A stretch of 64,000 nt of DNA, from positions 62,001-126,000 of the forward strand of contig NZ_PPHF01000048.1 of the NCBI RefSeq assembly GCF_002904335.1. The letters run 5' to 3'. The notes under the pieces were generated by a model. That model was given only the letters and a program-made list of their open reading frames with translations, did no database searches and was not told where the DNA came from. This document shows, piece by piece, positions 25,782 to 33,880 of this stretch (position 1 is the stretch's first letter; each line of letters begins with the position of its first letter). Origin of the DNA: Amycolatopsis sp. CA-126428. GTDB lineage: Bacteria; Actinomycetota; Actinomycetes; Mycobacteriales; Pseudonocardiaceae. The position numbers and the translations under genes were made by a program.

Positions 25782-26394
25782 TGGTCTCCACCTCCCGTTC
25801 GAGGACCTGCCTCAGGTTCGCCAGCCCGCGGGCGGTCTGGCTCTTCACGTTGCCTTCGCTGCAGCCCAGCACCTTCGCCGCGCCGGTCACGTCGAGCCCT
25901 TCGAAGAACCGCAGGACCAGCACCGCCCGCTGCTTGGGCGGCACTTCCTTCAGCGCCGCGAGCAGGTCTTCCCTGGTCGCGACGAGGTCGTCGAGGCCGG
26001 GCGTGTCGTCGGCCGGCTCCGGCAGCGTCTCGGTCTGCCACTCGCGCCGCCACGGACGCCGCGATTCGTCGATCGACGCCCGGACGAGCGTCGTGCGGAC
26101 GTACGCGTCGGTCGCCGCGCGATCCCTGATCTTCTTCCACCTCCGGTGCAGTGCGACGAACGCCGTCTGCGCGAGGTCGTCCGCCCGGTGCCAATCGCCG
26201 CAGAGCATGTACGCGGTCCGGCGCACGGCGTCCCGCCTGGCGGCGAAGTACTCCGCGAACTCCTGCTCGTCGCGCTGGTCCACGCGCAGTCGTGCTCCGC
26301 TCGATCGTCGTTCGCCCGGGAGGACGGAATCAGGGGCGTCCACGGTTGCACGGACCGAAGGGGTTCGACCACCCGAGGGCTCATTGATCCCCAC
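25774..26394 (-). CDS. ECF RNA polymerase sigma factor, SigE family
   Basis: 206 residues. Region 2 (YMLCGDWHRADDLAQTAF) and region 4 (KQRAVLVLRFFEGLDVTGAAK and EGNVKSQTARGL) are those of actinobacterial SigE-type ECF factors. The first ~37 residues are poorly conserved; an alternative GTG at 26283 (VDQRDEQEF) would fit better with family length. It shares an upstream region with a threonine aldolase gene and is followed by an overlapping membrane anti-sigma-like gene. Trigger unknown. Confidence 0.88.
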   Translation of the reverse strand: MGINEPSGGRTPSVRATVDAPDSVLPGERRSSGARLRVDQRDEQEFAEYFAARRDAVRRTAYMLCGDWHRADDLAQTAFVALHRRWKKIRDRAATDAYVRTTLVRASIDESRRPWRREWQTETLPEPADDTPGLDDLVATREDLLAALKEVPPKQRAVLVLRFFEGLDVTGAAKVLGCSEGNVKSQTARGLANLRQVLEREVETNG

Positions 26395-26400
26395 GACGTG

Positions 26401-26419
26401 GGTGTGATGTGATCACACC
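26401..26419. promoter_or_regulatory. Palindrome between sigma factor and threonine aldolase
   Basis: GGTGTGAT, GTG, ATCACACC: perfect 8 bp arms around 3 bases, ending immediately before the plus-strand GTG start. It overlaps the only divergent control region. It resembles a CRP-like half-site pair (TGTGA, 5 bases, TCACA), but the spacing is one base short of the CRP consensus, so the binder is unknown. Confidence 0.45.
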
Positions 26420-27442
26420 GTGACCTTCTCCCCGCCCGTACTGGACTTCCGCTCCGACACCGTCACCCGGCCGGACGAGACGATGCGGGCGGCGATGGCG
26501 TCGGCCGAGGTCGGCGACAACGTCCTCGAACGCGACCCCACGGTCGCGGAACTGGAGGAACGGGCGGCGCACGTCCTGGGCATGCCGGCCGCCCTCTGGG
26601 TGCCGAGCGGGACGATGGCCAACCTGATCGCGCTGAGCCTGCACCTGCAGCGCGGCGACCGGTTCCTCGCCACCCGGGGCGCGCACGTGCTGGCCAACGA
26701 GCTGGGCTCGGCGGCCTGGCTGGCCGGCGGCATGCCGGACATCCTCGAGCACGACGGCGGCCCGGGCCGCCCATCGCCCGGCGCCCTCGCCGCCGCGATC
26801 GGACAACCCGGGCCGTACTTCACATTACTGACATCGCTGCTCTGCCTCGAGAACACCCACAACGCGGCCGGCGGCGCGGTGACGCCGCCCGACGAGCACG
26901 CCCAGCTGCTGTCCGTCGCCAAGGAAGCGGGCCTGACCGTGCACCTCGACGGCGCCCGGCTGTGGCAGGCCGCGGTCGCCCTCGAAGTCCCGCCGGCCGC
27001 GCTGACCGTCGGCGTCGACACCGTGTCCGCCTGCTTCAGCAAGGGCCTCGGCGCGCCGGTCGGCTCGGTCGTCGCGGGCAGCGCGGCGTTCGTCGAACGG
27101 GCGCGCCGGATGCGGCAGATGCTCGGCGGCGGCGTCCGGCAGGGCGGCGTCCTGGCCGCGGCCTGCCTGATCGCGCTGGACCGCATCCCCGACCTGGCCG
27201 AGTCGCACGAGAACGCCCGGCGGCTCGCCGAGGGCCTGCGCGAGCACGGCTGGCCGGCCAACACACCCGACACCAACATCGTGCTCGCCGAAGTTCCCGA
27301 CATCCCGACCGCGCTCGCCTGGCTCGACTCGCTCGGCATCCGGGCGGTGCCGATGGCGGGCAAGGTCCGGTTCGTCACCCACCGGGACCTGAGCGCGACC
27401 GACGTCGAAGAAGCCGTGCGCCGGATCAAGACCGGCGCCTGA
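26420..27442 (+). CDS. ltaE: Low-specificity L-threonine aldolase
   Basis: 340 residues, PLP fold type I. FRSDTVTRPDETMRAAM at the N-terminus is the family hallmark; Asp177 (HLDGAR) contacts the PLP ring and Lys208 (CFSKGLGAPVGS) forms the Schiff base. It splits L-threonine/allo-threonine into glycine and acetaldehyde. The GTG at 26420 directly follows the palindrome and has no purine-rich site, so a leaderless message is possible. Alternative: a related beta-hydroxy-amino acid aldolase. Confidence 0.88.
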   Translation: MTFSPPVLDFRSDTVTRPDETMRAAMASAEVGDNVLERDPTVAELEERAAHVLGMPAALWVPSGTMANLIALSLHLQRGDRFLATRGAHVLANELGSAAWLAGGMPDILEHDGGPGRPSPGALAAAIGQPGPYFTLLTSLLCLENTHNAAGGAVTPPDEHAQLLSVAKEAGLTVHLDGARLWQAAVALEVPPAALTVGVDTVSACFSKGLGAPVGSVVAGSAAFVERARRMRQMLGGGVRQGGVLAAACLIALDRIPDLAESHENARRLAEGLREHGWPANTPDTNIVLAEVPDIPTALAWLDSLGIRAVPMAGKVRFVTHRDLSATDVEEAVRRIKTGA

Positions 27443-27460
27443 GGAGTTCCGGGGGACAGC

Positions 27461-28039
27461 GTGAACTGGATCGTGTTCGACTACGGCGACGTGCTCAGCA
27501 AGCCGAGCGCCGCCCTGCCCGACCTGGCCGCGGCGATGGGCGCGCCGCTGCCGGAGTTCCTGAAGGCGTATTGGGAGTACCGGATTCCCTACGACGCCGG
27601 CAGCACCCCGCTGGAGTACTGGCAGGCGGTCGGCGACGCCGTGGGCGTGCCGGTCGACGAGACCTTGTCGGCCGAGCTGACCCGCATCGACGTCGAGGGC
27701 TGGGGTCACCTGGAGCCGTCGTCGGCGGCGCTGCTCGAAGCGCTCTCCGAGGCCGGCGCGAACCTGGCGCTGCTCTCGAACGCACCGATCGCGTTCGGCG
27801 AGTGGGTCCGCGCGCAGGACTGGGCGCGGCACTTCCGCGTCACGCTGTTCTCGGGCGACGTCCGGTGCGTCAAGCCGGACGCGAAGATCTTCCGCCTCCT
27901 GCTCGACGAGCTCGGCGCCGAGCCGGCGGACTGCCTGTTCTTCGACGACCGTGAGTCCAATGTGGAGGGAGCGCGGGCGGTGGGGCTCCGGGCCCACGTG
28001 TGGAACGGCGCCGAGGCGGCCGGCGCCTGGCTGGACTGA
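27461..28039 (+). CDS. HAD-family hydrolase
   Basis: 192 residues. Motif I FDYGDVLS (nucleophile Asp8), motif II LLSNAP, a Lys in VKPDAKIF (motif III), and the acidic FFDDRESNVEGA (motif IV) are all in place. It belongs to subclass IA (phosphatase/epoxide-hydrolase-like N-terminus). GTG start. It follows the threonine aldolase by 18 bases and may be co-transcribed; substrate unknown. Confidence 0.85.
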   Translation: MNWIVFDYGDVLSKPSAALPDLAAAMGAPLPEFLKAYWEYRIPYDAGSTPLEYWQAVGDAVGVPVDETLSAELTRIDVEGWGHLEPSSAALLEALSEAGANLALLSNAPIAFGEWVRAQDWARHFRVTLFSGDVRCVKPDAKIFRLLLDELGAEPADCLFFDDRESNVEGARAVGLRAHVWNGAEAAGAWLD

Positions 28040-28124
28040 GCGCTCACGCGCACCGCACAGCCGCCTACCCGCCGTGATCTCCATGTCCTAGGCTGAGCGT
28101 CCCCACACTCCCCGGTAGGTGCGC

Positions 28125-28940
28125 ATGGCGACGAGCGAACGACCCTCGGTCCGCGTCGACTTCGAACGACCGAGCATCGCTCGCGTCACCGACGCGCTGC
28201 TGGGCGGGCAGAACCACTACGAGCCCGATCGTGCCGTCCTCCGGCAGCTGGTGGCCATCGCGCCGGAAGCTCCGGCGATGGCGCGGGAAGTGCGGCAGTG
28301 GCTGGTGCGCGCCGTCCGCTACCTGACCGAGCGGCTGGACGTCGACCAGTTCCTCGACCTCGCCTCCGGCTTCCCGACGGCGGAAAACACCCACCAGGTG
28401 GCGCAGAAGTACAACCCGGAAGCGCACGTCGTCTATGTCGGCGACGACCCGGTGGTGGAGGCGCACGGCCGGGCCCTGCTCGTCGACAACGACTTCACGC
28501 ACATCTGCGGCACCGACCCCCTGAACCCCGGCGAGACGCTCGCCGGGGTCGGGCGGTTCATCGACTTCGACCGGCCCGCCGGGCTCGTGCTGTGCGGGGT
28601 CGTCGACCACATCGCCGACCTCCAGCAGGCGCAGCAGGTGGTCAAGTCCTACGTCGGTGCGCTGGCGCCGGGTTCGTACCTGATCCTGCTGCACCGGCAC
28701 AACCCGGCCGACGGCTCCGACGCGGCCGCCGTCGCGACGTCCCTGCAGGACCGCTTCGCCCGCACCGGGCTCGACTCCGTCTACCGGTCGCGGGCCGAGA
28801 TCACGTCGTTCTTCGACGGGCTCGACCTGCTCGAGCCCGGGCTGACCGAGCCACACCTGTGGTGGCCGGACGGGCCGCGCCTGGCGCCGCTGACGCCGGT
28901 CAACCGGACGGCGCTGGGCGGCGTGGCGCGGATTCCCTAG
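28125..28940 (+). CDS. DUF574 SAM-dependent methyltransferase-like protein
   Basis: 271 residues. The start (SIARVTDALLGGQNHY) and the LASGFPT region in place of the usual DxGxG loop are typical of the actinobacterial 'S-adenosyl methyltransferase' (DUF574) family, which is abundant in Streptomyces and Pseudonocardiaceae but has no proven substrate. The ATG at 28125 is preferred to a GTG 6 bases before it. It stands alone. Confidence 0.82.
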   Translation: MATSERPSVRVDFERPSIARVTDALLGGQNHYEPDRAVLRQLVAIAPEAPAMAREVRQWLVRAVRYLTERLDVDQFLDLASGFPTAENTHQVAQKYNPEAHVVYVGDDPVVEAHGRALLVDNDFTHICGTDPLNPGETLAGVGRFIDFDRPAGLVLCGVVDHIADLQQAQQVVKSYVGALAPGSYLILLHRHNPADGSDAAAVATSLQDRFARTGLDSVYRSRAEITSFFDGLDLLEPGLTEPHLWWPDGPRLAPLTPVNRTALGGVARIP

Positions 28941-28943
28941 AAG

Positions 28944-29135
28944 TCAGTAGCGGTTGATGCGCCGGGGGTCCTTCTTGCCGCCGGTGACCGCCTTGTAGCC
29001 GGCGGCGCCGAGGAAGGCGATGCCGCCGATGATGGCGATCCACAGGACGGCCTTGAACACGAAGCCGATCACGGCGCCCAGCACCATGAACGCCACCCAG
29101 GCGATGAGCAGGGCGCCGACGATCTTCCAGAACAT
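28944..29135 (-). CDS. Small two-helix membrane protein
   Basis: 63 residues: two hydrophobic stretches (LLIAWVAFMVLGAVIGFVF and WIAIIGGIAFLGAAGY) and a short basic C-terminal tail (GGKKDPRRINRY). GGAGGAA precedes the ATG. No known domain; the function is unknown. It converges with the DUF574 gene with 3 bases between the stops. Confidence 0.65.
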   Translation of the reverse strand: MFWKIVGALLIAWVAFMVLGAVIGFVFKAVLWIAIIGGIAFLGAAGYKAVTGGKKDPRRINRY

Positions 29136-29232
29136 GGTTCCTCCGATGTTTCCCCGTGGCCCCACCGGCCCGATGACTCCACACTGCCACCCGGCGCGGT
29201 GAAACTCCCCTCGGAAGGCCAACGTTCGGGGT

Positions 29233-30414
29233 TTATTCAGGGTTCCCCCTGGCCAGCCAGGCCCCCAGGCGCCGGACCCCTTCGTCGATGTCCCCGGCGC
29301 TGCCGGCGAAGGAGAAGCGGACGTACTTGCCGCCGTCGACCGGGTCGAAGTCGACGCCGGGGGTGATGGCGAGCCCGGTGTCGGCGAGCAGCCGCTGGCA
29401 CCAGCTCAGGCTGTCTTGGGTGTAGGCGCTGACGTCGGCGTACGCGTAGAAGGCGCCGTCGGCGGGGGCGAGCTTGCCGAGGCCGATGCGCTGCAGGCCG
29501 GCGAAGAGGCGATCGCGGTTGGCGCGGTAGTGCTCGACGTGCGCGTCGGCTTCCGCGTACGCCTCGGGCGTGAAGGCGGCGAGGGCCGCGTACTGCGAGA
29601 CCGCGGGCGGGCAGATGGTGAAGTTGCCGGTCAAGACGTCGATCGCGCGGTGCAGCCGCTGCGGGGCGAGCATCCAGCCGAGCCGCCAGCCGGTCATCGC
29701 GAAGTACTTCGAGAAGCTGCCGAGCACGATCGGTTCACGCCCGTACTGCCACGCGCAATCGAGCTCGGCGCCGTACGAGATGCCGTGGTAGATCTCGTCG
29801 CTGATCAGCTGGACCCCGTGCGACGAGCACCAGCCGGTGATGGCGGCGAGCTCCCCGGGCGGCAGCACGGTGCCGGTGGGGTTGCTCGGGCTGGCGACGA
29901 TCAGGCCGTCGATCGGCCCGAGCTCGTCGAGCAGAGCCACGGTGGGCTGGAAGTTCGTCTCGGCGGTGGTGGCGAACTCGACGACCTCGCAGCCCAGGAC
30001 GGAGAGCAGGTTGCGGTAGGCCGGGTAGCCGGGCCGCGCCATGGCGACCTTCGCGCCGGGATCGAAGGCACTGAGGAAGGCGAGCAGGAAGCCACCCGAG
30101 GAGCCGGTGGTCAGGACGACGTCGTGCGCCTGGACGTCGACGTCGTACCGCGTCCGGTAGTGCCCGGCGACCGCCTCGCGCAGCTCGGGGATACCGAGCT
30201 GCTCGGTGTAGCCGAGCGTGCCCTGCTGGAGCGCCTCCTGGGCGGCTTCGAGCACGGGCTTCGGGGCGGGCGCGGACGGCTGCCCGGCGGCGAGCGACAC
30301 GAGATCACCGTGGCTGCGCTGCCGGGCCCCGGCCGCGGAGAGCACGTCCATGACGTGGAAGGGCGGCACGCCGGCCCGCAACGCGGGCCCGGCGAAAGCT
30401 CCGAGGTCGGCCAT
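29233..30414 (-). CDS. Class I/II PLP-dependent aminotransferase
   Basis: 393 residues. Family landmarks: SGGFLLAF for phosphate binding, SPSNPTG with Asn178, Asp206/Tyr209 (DEIYHG), Lys236 in SFSKYFAM, and a C-terminal Arg in KYVRFSFAG. Length and order fit the aspartate/aromatic aminotransferase group. It starts 9 bases after the stop of the intein-bearing ESX-linked gene, in the same direction, so it may be transcribed with that operon, although no functional link is apparent. Substrate unknown. Confidence 0.86.
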   Translation of the reverse strand: MADLGAFAGPALRAGVPPFHVMDVLSAAGARQRSHGDLVSLAAGQPSAPAPKPVLEAAQEALQQGTLGYTEQLGIPELREAVAGHYRTRYDVDVQAHDVVLTTGSSGGFLLAFLSAFDPGAKVAMARPGYPAYRNLLSVLGCEVVEFATTAETNFQPTVALLDELGPIDGLIVASPSNPTGTVLPPGELAAITGWCSSHGVQLISDEIYHGISYGAELDCAWQYGREPIVLGSFSKYFAMTGWRLGWMLAPQRLHRAIDVLTGNFTICPPAVSQYAALAAFTPEAYAEADAHVEHYRANRDRLFAGLQRIGLGKLAPADGAFYAYADVSAYTQDSLSWCQRLLADTGLAITPGVDFDPVDGGKYVRFSFAGSAGDIDEGVRRLGAWLARGNPE

Positions 30415-30423
30415 GGGGCCAGG

Positions 30424-32658
30424 CTAGTAGCCGCGGTAGGCACCACCGTGCGCCATGGCCTTGATGCCGGGCACGTTGTCGAGGCCGCCGTACCGGTCGA
30501 AGGAGTACCGGACACCGGCGATGATGTTGTCGACCGGGTTGTAGATGTTGTCGTGCCCGGGCAGCTTGTGGGCGTTGAACGTCGAGTCGATGCACTGCAT
30601 GAGCCCTTTTGACGGGTGCCCTGCGGCCGCGTTCGAATTGCCGGTCAAGAAGATGTGGTCACCCTCCTGCGCCGTCCACGTGCCCAGTTCCGTGGTCACG
30701 CACCACACGTCGCCCCGCCCGGCGGCTTCCTGCCGCAGGAAGGCGCCCGTGATGATCGGGTTGTTCAGGTGCACGGAGAATTCCCGCTGCCAGGTTTCCG
30801 GCTGGTTCGCCCGCGCCACGGGGAGCACCCGAGGCCGCGCGCCGGATAGGTACCCGGCCAGCGCAATCGCGTCGAGGACGGCACCGGGAGCCTGGTAGAT
30901 GACGACCTGCGGTCGCGAATAGCCGGGACGCACGTATCGGGTGCCCTCGGCGTCGGTGATCGCCTCGAGCCACGCCTCACGCTGCACAGCGGACATCGCC
31001 AGTACCTGAGCCACGGCGTCGGACCGGGGATGCCCGGCGCGCGCCAGCAGGTCCTGGGCGTAGTCGTGGTCCAGCCGGAACTGGTGCCGGGGTCCGCACC
31101 CGCCGCGGTCGTCGACGTACACCGCATGCGGCACGCCGTCGAGGAGCTTGCGGAGCTTCGCCACCATTTCGGGCTTCGACTGCGCGATGGACATGGTCGG
31201 GCGGTGCCGGCGGCTCTCGATGTGACCATCGCCGGCGATCCACCCGAGGATGGCCGCTTCCGGCACGCTGACGTCCAGCGAGGATTCGGTGGCGGCCGGT
31301 GCCGCCAGGAGAATCCGGTCGCGTGACCGGACGTCCTCGGTGGTCACGAAGGCAGCCTCGGTCTCGTAACGGTTCTTCTGCTTCGGCGGAACGAAGCCGT
31401 GCTTCTTCCGCCGGTGCACCGCGACGCCGTTCCCCGGCTGCTGTGCCGCACGCGGCTCCCAGCCGCACTCCGGACAGACCTCAGGCAGGTCGGTGCGGCC
31501 CACCGCGACCCGCGGCAGGTTGAGCCAACGGTGGTTCGGTGTCGTGGTCGCCTGCCACCGCGAGTTGGACATCCGGACCAGCTCGGCGTCTTCGTAGTGG
31601 ACGACCCGGGTGATCCGCGTCCACTCGCTCTGACCGGTGGCCCGGTTGTAGCCGATCGTCTCGTCGCCGACCACAACCGCGTCGTGCTTCAGCAGGCCAC
31701 GCCGGGTCACGATCAACGTGTCCAGCGGTACGCAATCCCAGTTGTTGATCGCGTTCGGGTTTCCGCCGGATTCGTGCTGAATGATCGCCCAGATCTTCGG
31801 GATGTCCGCGTCCGTCACCGGGATCCCGGCGGCCTGCAGCGCCTTCATGGCTTCCTGGATCCACTGCTGGACGTTCCCCGGCGGCGGCGAAGAAGGCGGG
31901 CCGCCGCTCGGGCCGAGGCCGCCGCCACCACCGCCTCCGCCACCCCCACCGCCGCCGCCTCCGCCGCCGTGGGAGGCGCCGTTGCTGTGGATGCCGCCCG
32001 TGCTCTTGGGGGCCGCGGCGGAGCTGCTCGGCAGGGGGACCTGGTCGTAGCCGCCCTCGATCTGCTGGGACATCAGCTGCTGGGACGCCTTGATCGCCGT
32101 GTCGGCCTGGGTTTGCAGGCCGGTCACGTCGCCGTCGAAGCCGGCGGTGATGTTGTGGATGTCCGTCTTGGCGGTGGCCAGGATCTCGTCGGCGCTGGGA
32201 CTGGGGCCCGGCTTGCCTTCGTCGTGCGCCTTCTTCGCCGCGGCCAGGGCGTTGTTGATCTGGGTTTCGGCGGTGGCGTTGCGCTCGTTGACCGCCTTTT
32301 CCGCGGCGAGCTGCTTGTCCCCGACGTTCTTCTTGATCTGGTCGAGGGACTTCGCGAGGTCGTCGAGGTCCTTGGCGACGTCCTCGAGGTGGGTCTGGAC
32401 CTTGGTCCCGGCGTCGCGGACCTGGCGGACGTACTGGAAGAACTGGTCCGCCGCGGGGCCGCCCCAGACGCTGCCGTTGAGCGCGTCGGTCGAATTCTTC
32501 AGGGACGCATTGTGGTCGCCGGCGTTCTTGCCCGCCTCGCGGAACTGCGTCGCCGCCGCCGAGATCTTTTCCAGGTCGACCTTTTCGACCTGGTCGACCT
32601 TCTTCATGAAGGCGTCCCAATTGTCCGGCGTTCCGGCGCCGACCGCGTTCAAACCCAC
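30424..32658 (-). CDS. WXG-domain/lytic transglycosylase protein interrupted by an intein
   Basis: 744 residues before splicing; 378 after. N-terminal ~110 residues form a helical WXG100-like ESX domain with WGG at 65-67. A linker with a 17-Gly run follows (231-247). The C-terminal extein is a soluble lytic transglycosylase domain with catalytic Glu296 (QHESGGN) and the GLMQCI, DNIIAG and DRYGG motifs; its ends (NNWD before, SNAAAG after) are joined by removal of residues 309-674. It likely cleaves peptidoglycan and may be an ESX-secreted product. Its start is 15 bases after the previous ESX-like gene. See the separate intein entry. Confidence 0.85.
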   Translation of the reverse strand: MGLNAVGAGTPDNWDAFMKKVDQVEKVDLEKISAAATQFREAGKNAGDHNASLKNSTDALNGSVWGGPAADQFFQYVRQVRDAGTKVQTHLEDVAKDLDDLAKSLDQIKKNVGDKQLAAEKAVNERNATAETQINNALAAAKKAHDEGKPGPSPSADEILATAKTDIHNITAGFDGDVTGLQTQADTAIKASQQLMSQQIEGGYDQVPLPSSSAAAPKSTGGIHSNGASHGGGGGGGGGGGGGGGGGLGPSGGPPSSPPPGNVQQWIQEAMKALQAAGIPVTDADIPKIWAIIQHESGGNPNAINNWDCVPLDTLIVTRRGLLKHDAVVVGDETIGYNRATGQSEWTRITRVVHYEDAELVRMSNSRWQATTTPNHRWLNLPRVAVGRTDLPEVCPECGWEPRAAQQPGNGVAVHRRKKHGFVPPKQKNRYETEAAFVTTEDVRSRDRILLAAPAATESSLDVSVPEAAILGWIAGDGHIESRRHRPTMSIAQSKPEMVAKLRKLLDGVPHAVYVDDRGGCGPRHQFRLDHDYAQDLLARAGHPRSDAVAQVLAMSAVQREAWLEAITDAEGTRYVRPGYSRPQVVIYQAPGAVLDAIALAGYLSGARPRVLPVARANQPETWQREFSVHLNNPIITGAFLRQEAAGRGDVWCVTTELGTWTAQEGDHIFLTGNSNAAAGHPSKGLMQCIDSTFNAHKLPGHDNIYNPVDNIIAGVRYSFDRYGGLDNVPGIKAMAHGGAYRGY
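30637..31734 (-). mobile_element. Full-length intein with LAGLIDADG endonuclease
   Basis: 366 residues (309-674 of the host protein). It begins with Cys309 (CVPLDTLIV) and ends with Asn674, followed by the +1 nucleophile Ser675. Block B has the TxxH motif (TTTPNH). Two endonuclease motifs carry their acidic residues: LGWIAGDG (Asp477) and LEAITDAEG (Glu571). Block F/G: VWCVTTELGTW and IFLTGN. The penultimate residue is Gly, not the usual His, so splicing uses another assist, as reported for some inteins. The whole frame is open and in register with the host. Confidence 0.88.
31918..31968 (-). repeat. 17-glycine codon run in the linker of the intein-bearing protein
   Basis: 17 consecutive glycine codons (residues 231-247), all GGN with mixed third bases, between the WXG-like and transglycosylase parts. 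This is a flexible linker encoded by a low-complexity repeat, prone to length change by slippage. Confidence 0.9.
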
Positions 32659-32673
32659 TCTCGTGCCCCCCGC

Positions 32674-32985
32674 TTACTTGTCGACGTGCAGTTTCAGGTC
32701 GCTCGCGCCGACCTGGTCGGTCTCGGCGATCAGGCCGGCGGCCTTGCGCATGGCGAAGCCCAGCGCCTCCATGTGCTTGCCCGCGGCGTCGAACTGGTTG
32801 TGCACGCCGTCCTTGAACTTGCCGACCGCGCCGTGCGCGTCGCCCGTTTCGTCCATCCCGCCGAAGGGACTTTCCTTCTCGTGGTCCAGCCCGGTGACCT
32901 TGTGCTTGGACTTTTCGAACTCGTCCTTCAGCTTCTCCACCTGGCGGGCCGCGATGGCCATGGAGTCCGGGTCGTAGACAGGCAC
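32674..32985 (-). CDS. Small helical ESX (WXG100-like) protein
   Basis: 103 residues, almost fully helical and without Cys or membrane segments. There is no canonical WXG, but an FGGMDETG turn between two helices (VEKLKDEFEKSKHKV and GKFKDGVHNQFDAAGKHMEAL) fits a WXG100-fold hairpin. It sits between espG-like and the WXG/transglycosylase gene (15 bases from the latter). It could be the heterodimer partner of that protein; assignment from fold and context. Confidence 0.6.
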   Translation of the reverse strand: MPVYDPDSMAIAARQVEKLKDEFEKSKHKVTGLDHEKESPFGGMDETGDAHGAVGKFKDGVHNQFDAAGKHMEALGFAMRKAAGLIAETDQVGASDLKLHVDK

Positions 32986-33119
32986 GGTTCGTCATCCCCT
33001 TCGGAAACTTGTCTCCGCCCGATCGGACGTTGCCATGACCAGGACGGTTCCCGCGCTTACTTTATGACTTCGCCCGGGGCGCGGGTACGGATCTCCGCCA
33101 ACTTCCACCCCAGCGGGGA

Positions 33120-33878
33120 TCAGGCCTCCGCCACCAGTTCGCGGATCCTCGTGGCCAGCAGCGTGTTGTCCGCCGGGGTGACGGTGGCCCACTCGCGGCC
33201 GTCGCCGTCGCGGCCCACCTGGAACAGGTAGCGGCCCGCGTCCGTGTCGAAGAACGCCACCACCCGGCCCGCCCGGTGCACCACGCCGTCGCGCGAGGTG
33301 CGTTCCGCGCCGAACTGGCCGCGGGCCTCCTGGCCCAGCAGCATGCCCGAGAGCTCCTGGGCCTGGAACAGCGGGATCCCGCGGTCCTCCAGCGCGGTGA
33401 CCAGCGCCTTCGGGTCACCCTTCGCGGCCGCGTCGGCGGACTTCACCACGTCGTAGGGCAGGCTGACCGTCTGGCCGATGCCCGGGCCCAGGTCACCCGC
33501 CACCGAGACCGCCGCTTCCGCCAGGCCGTCCTCGGTGGCCGGGATCAGCCAGACCTCGCCGTCGTCCACCACCGCCAGCACCGCCTGGCTGCGCAGGCTG
33601 ACCGCGCGGGCGCGGATCTCGCGTTCCGCCCACACCCACACGTCGATCCCGAACTGCGGGCGCGCCAGCAGGTGCAGCAGGTCGGCGAGCTCGCCGGAGA
33701 CCCGCCGGTTGCGGGCCAGGCGCCGCTCGCTCAGCGACACCCATGCCGACTCCACCAGCTCGAGCCGTTCGGCGCGAGTGGCTCCTTCGCTGGGCACTTC
33801 CACCGCGACGTGCCGCCGGGGCAGCTCGAAGGACTCCCAGAGCACGTCGAACTCGAGGGCCGACAGGACGAGCGACAC
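33120..33878 (-). CDS. EspG-family ESX secretion-associated protein
   Basis: 252 residues. The LVLSALEFDVLWE start and the central and C-terminal domain layout match EspG, the cytosolic chaperone that binds PE-PPE pairs for ESX secretion in mycobacteria and relatives. It follows the PPE-like gene with 2 bases between stop and GTG, which supports PPE-like protein as its client. Confidence 0.82.
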   Translation of the reverse strand: MSLVLSALEFDVLWESFELPRRHVAVEVPSEGATRAERLELVESAWVSLSERRLARNRRVSGELADLLHLLARPQFGIDVWVWAEREIRARAVSLRSQAVLAVVDDGEVWLIPATEDGLAEAAVSVAGDLGPGIGQTVSLPYDVVKSADAAAKGDPKALVTALEDRGIPLFQAQELSGMLLGQEARGQFGAERTSRDGVVHRAGRVVAFFDTDAGRYLFQVGRDGDGREWATVTPADNTLLATRIRELVAEA

Positions 33879-33880
33879 GG

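Noticed and set aside
32184..32470. Coiled-coil protein independent of the WXG/transglycosylase gene
   Set aside because: It is the helical linker of the same frame, continuous with the WXG domain.
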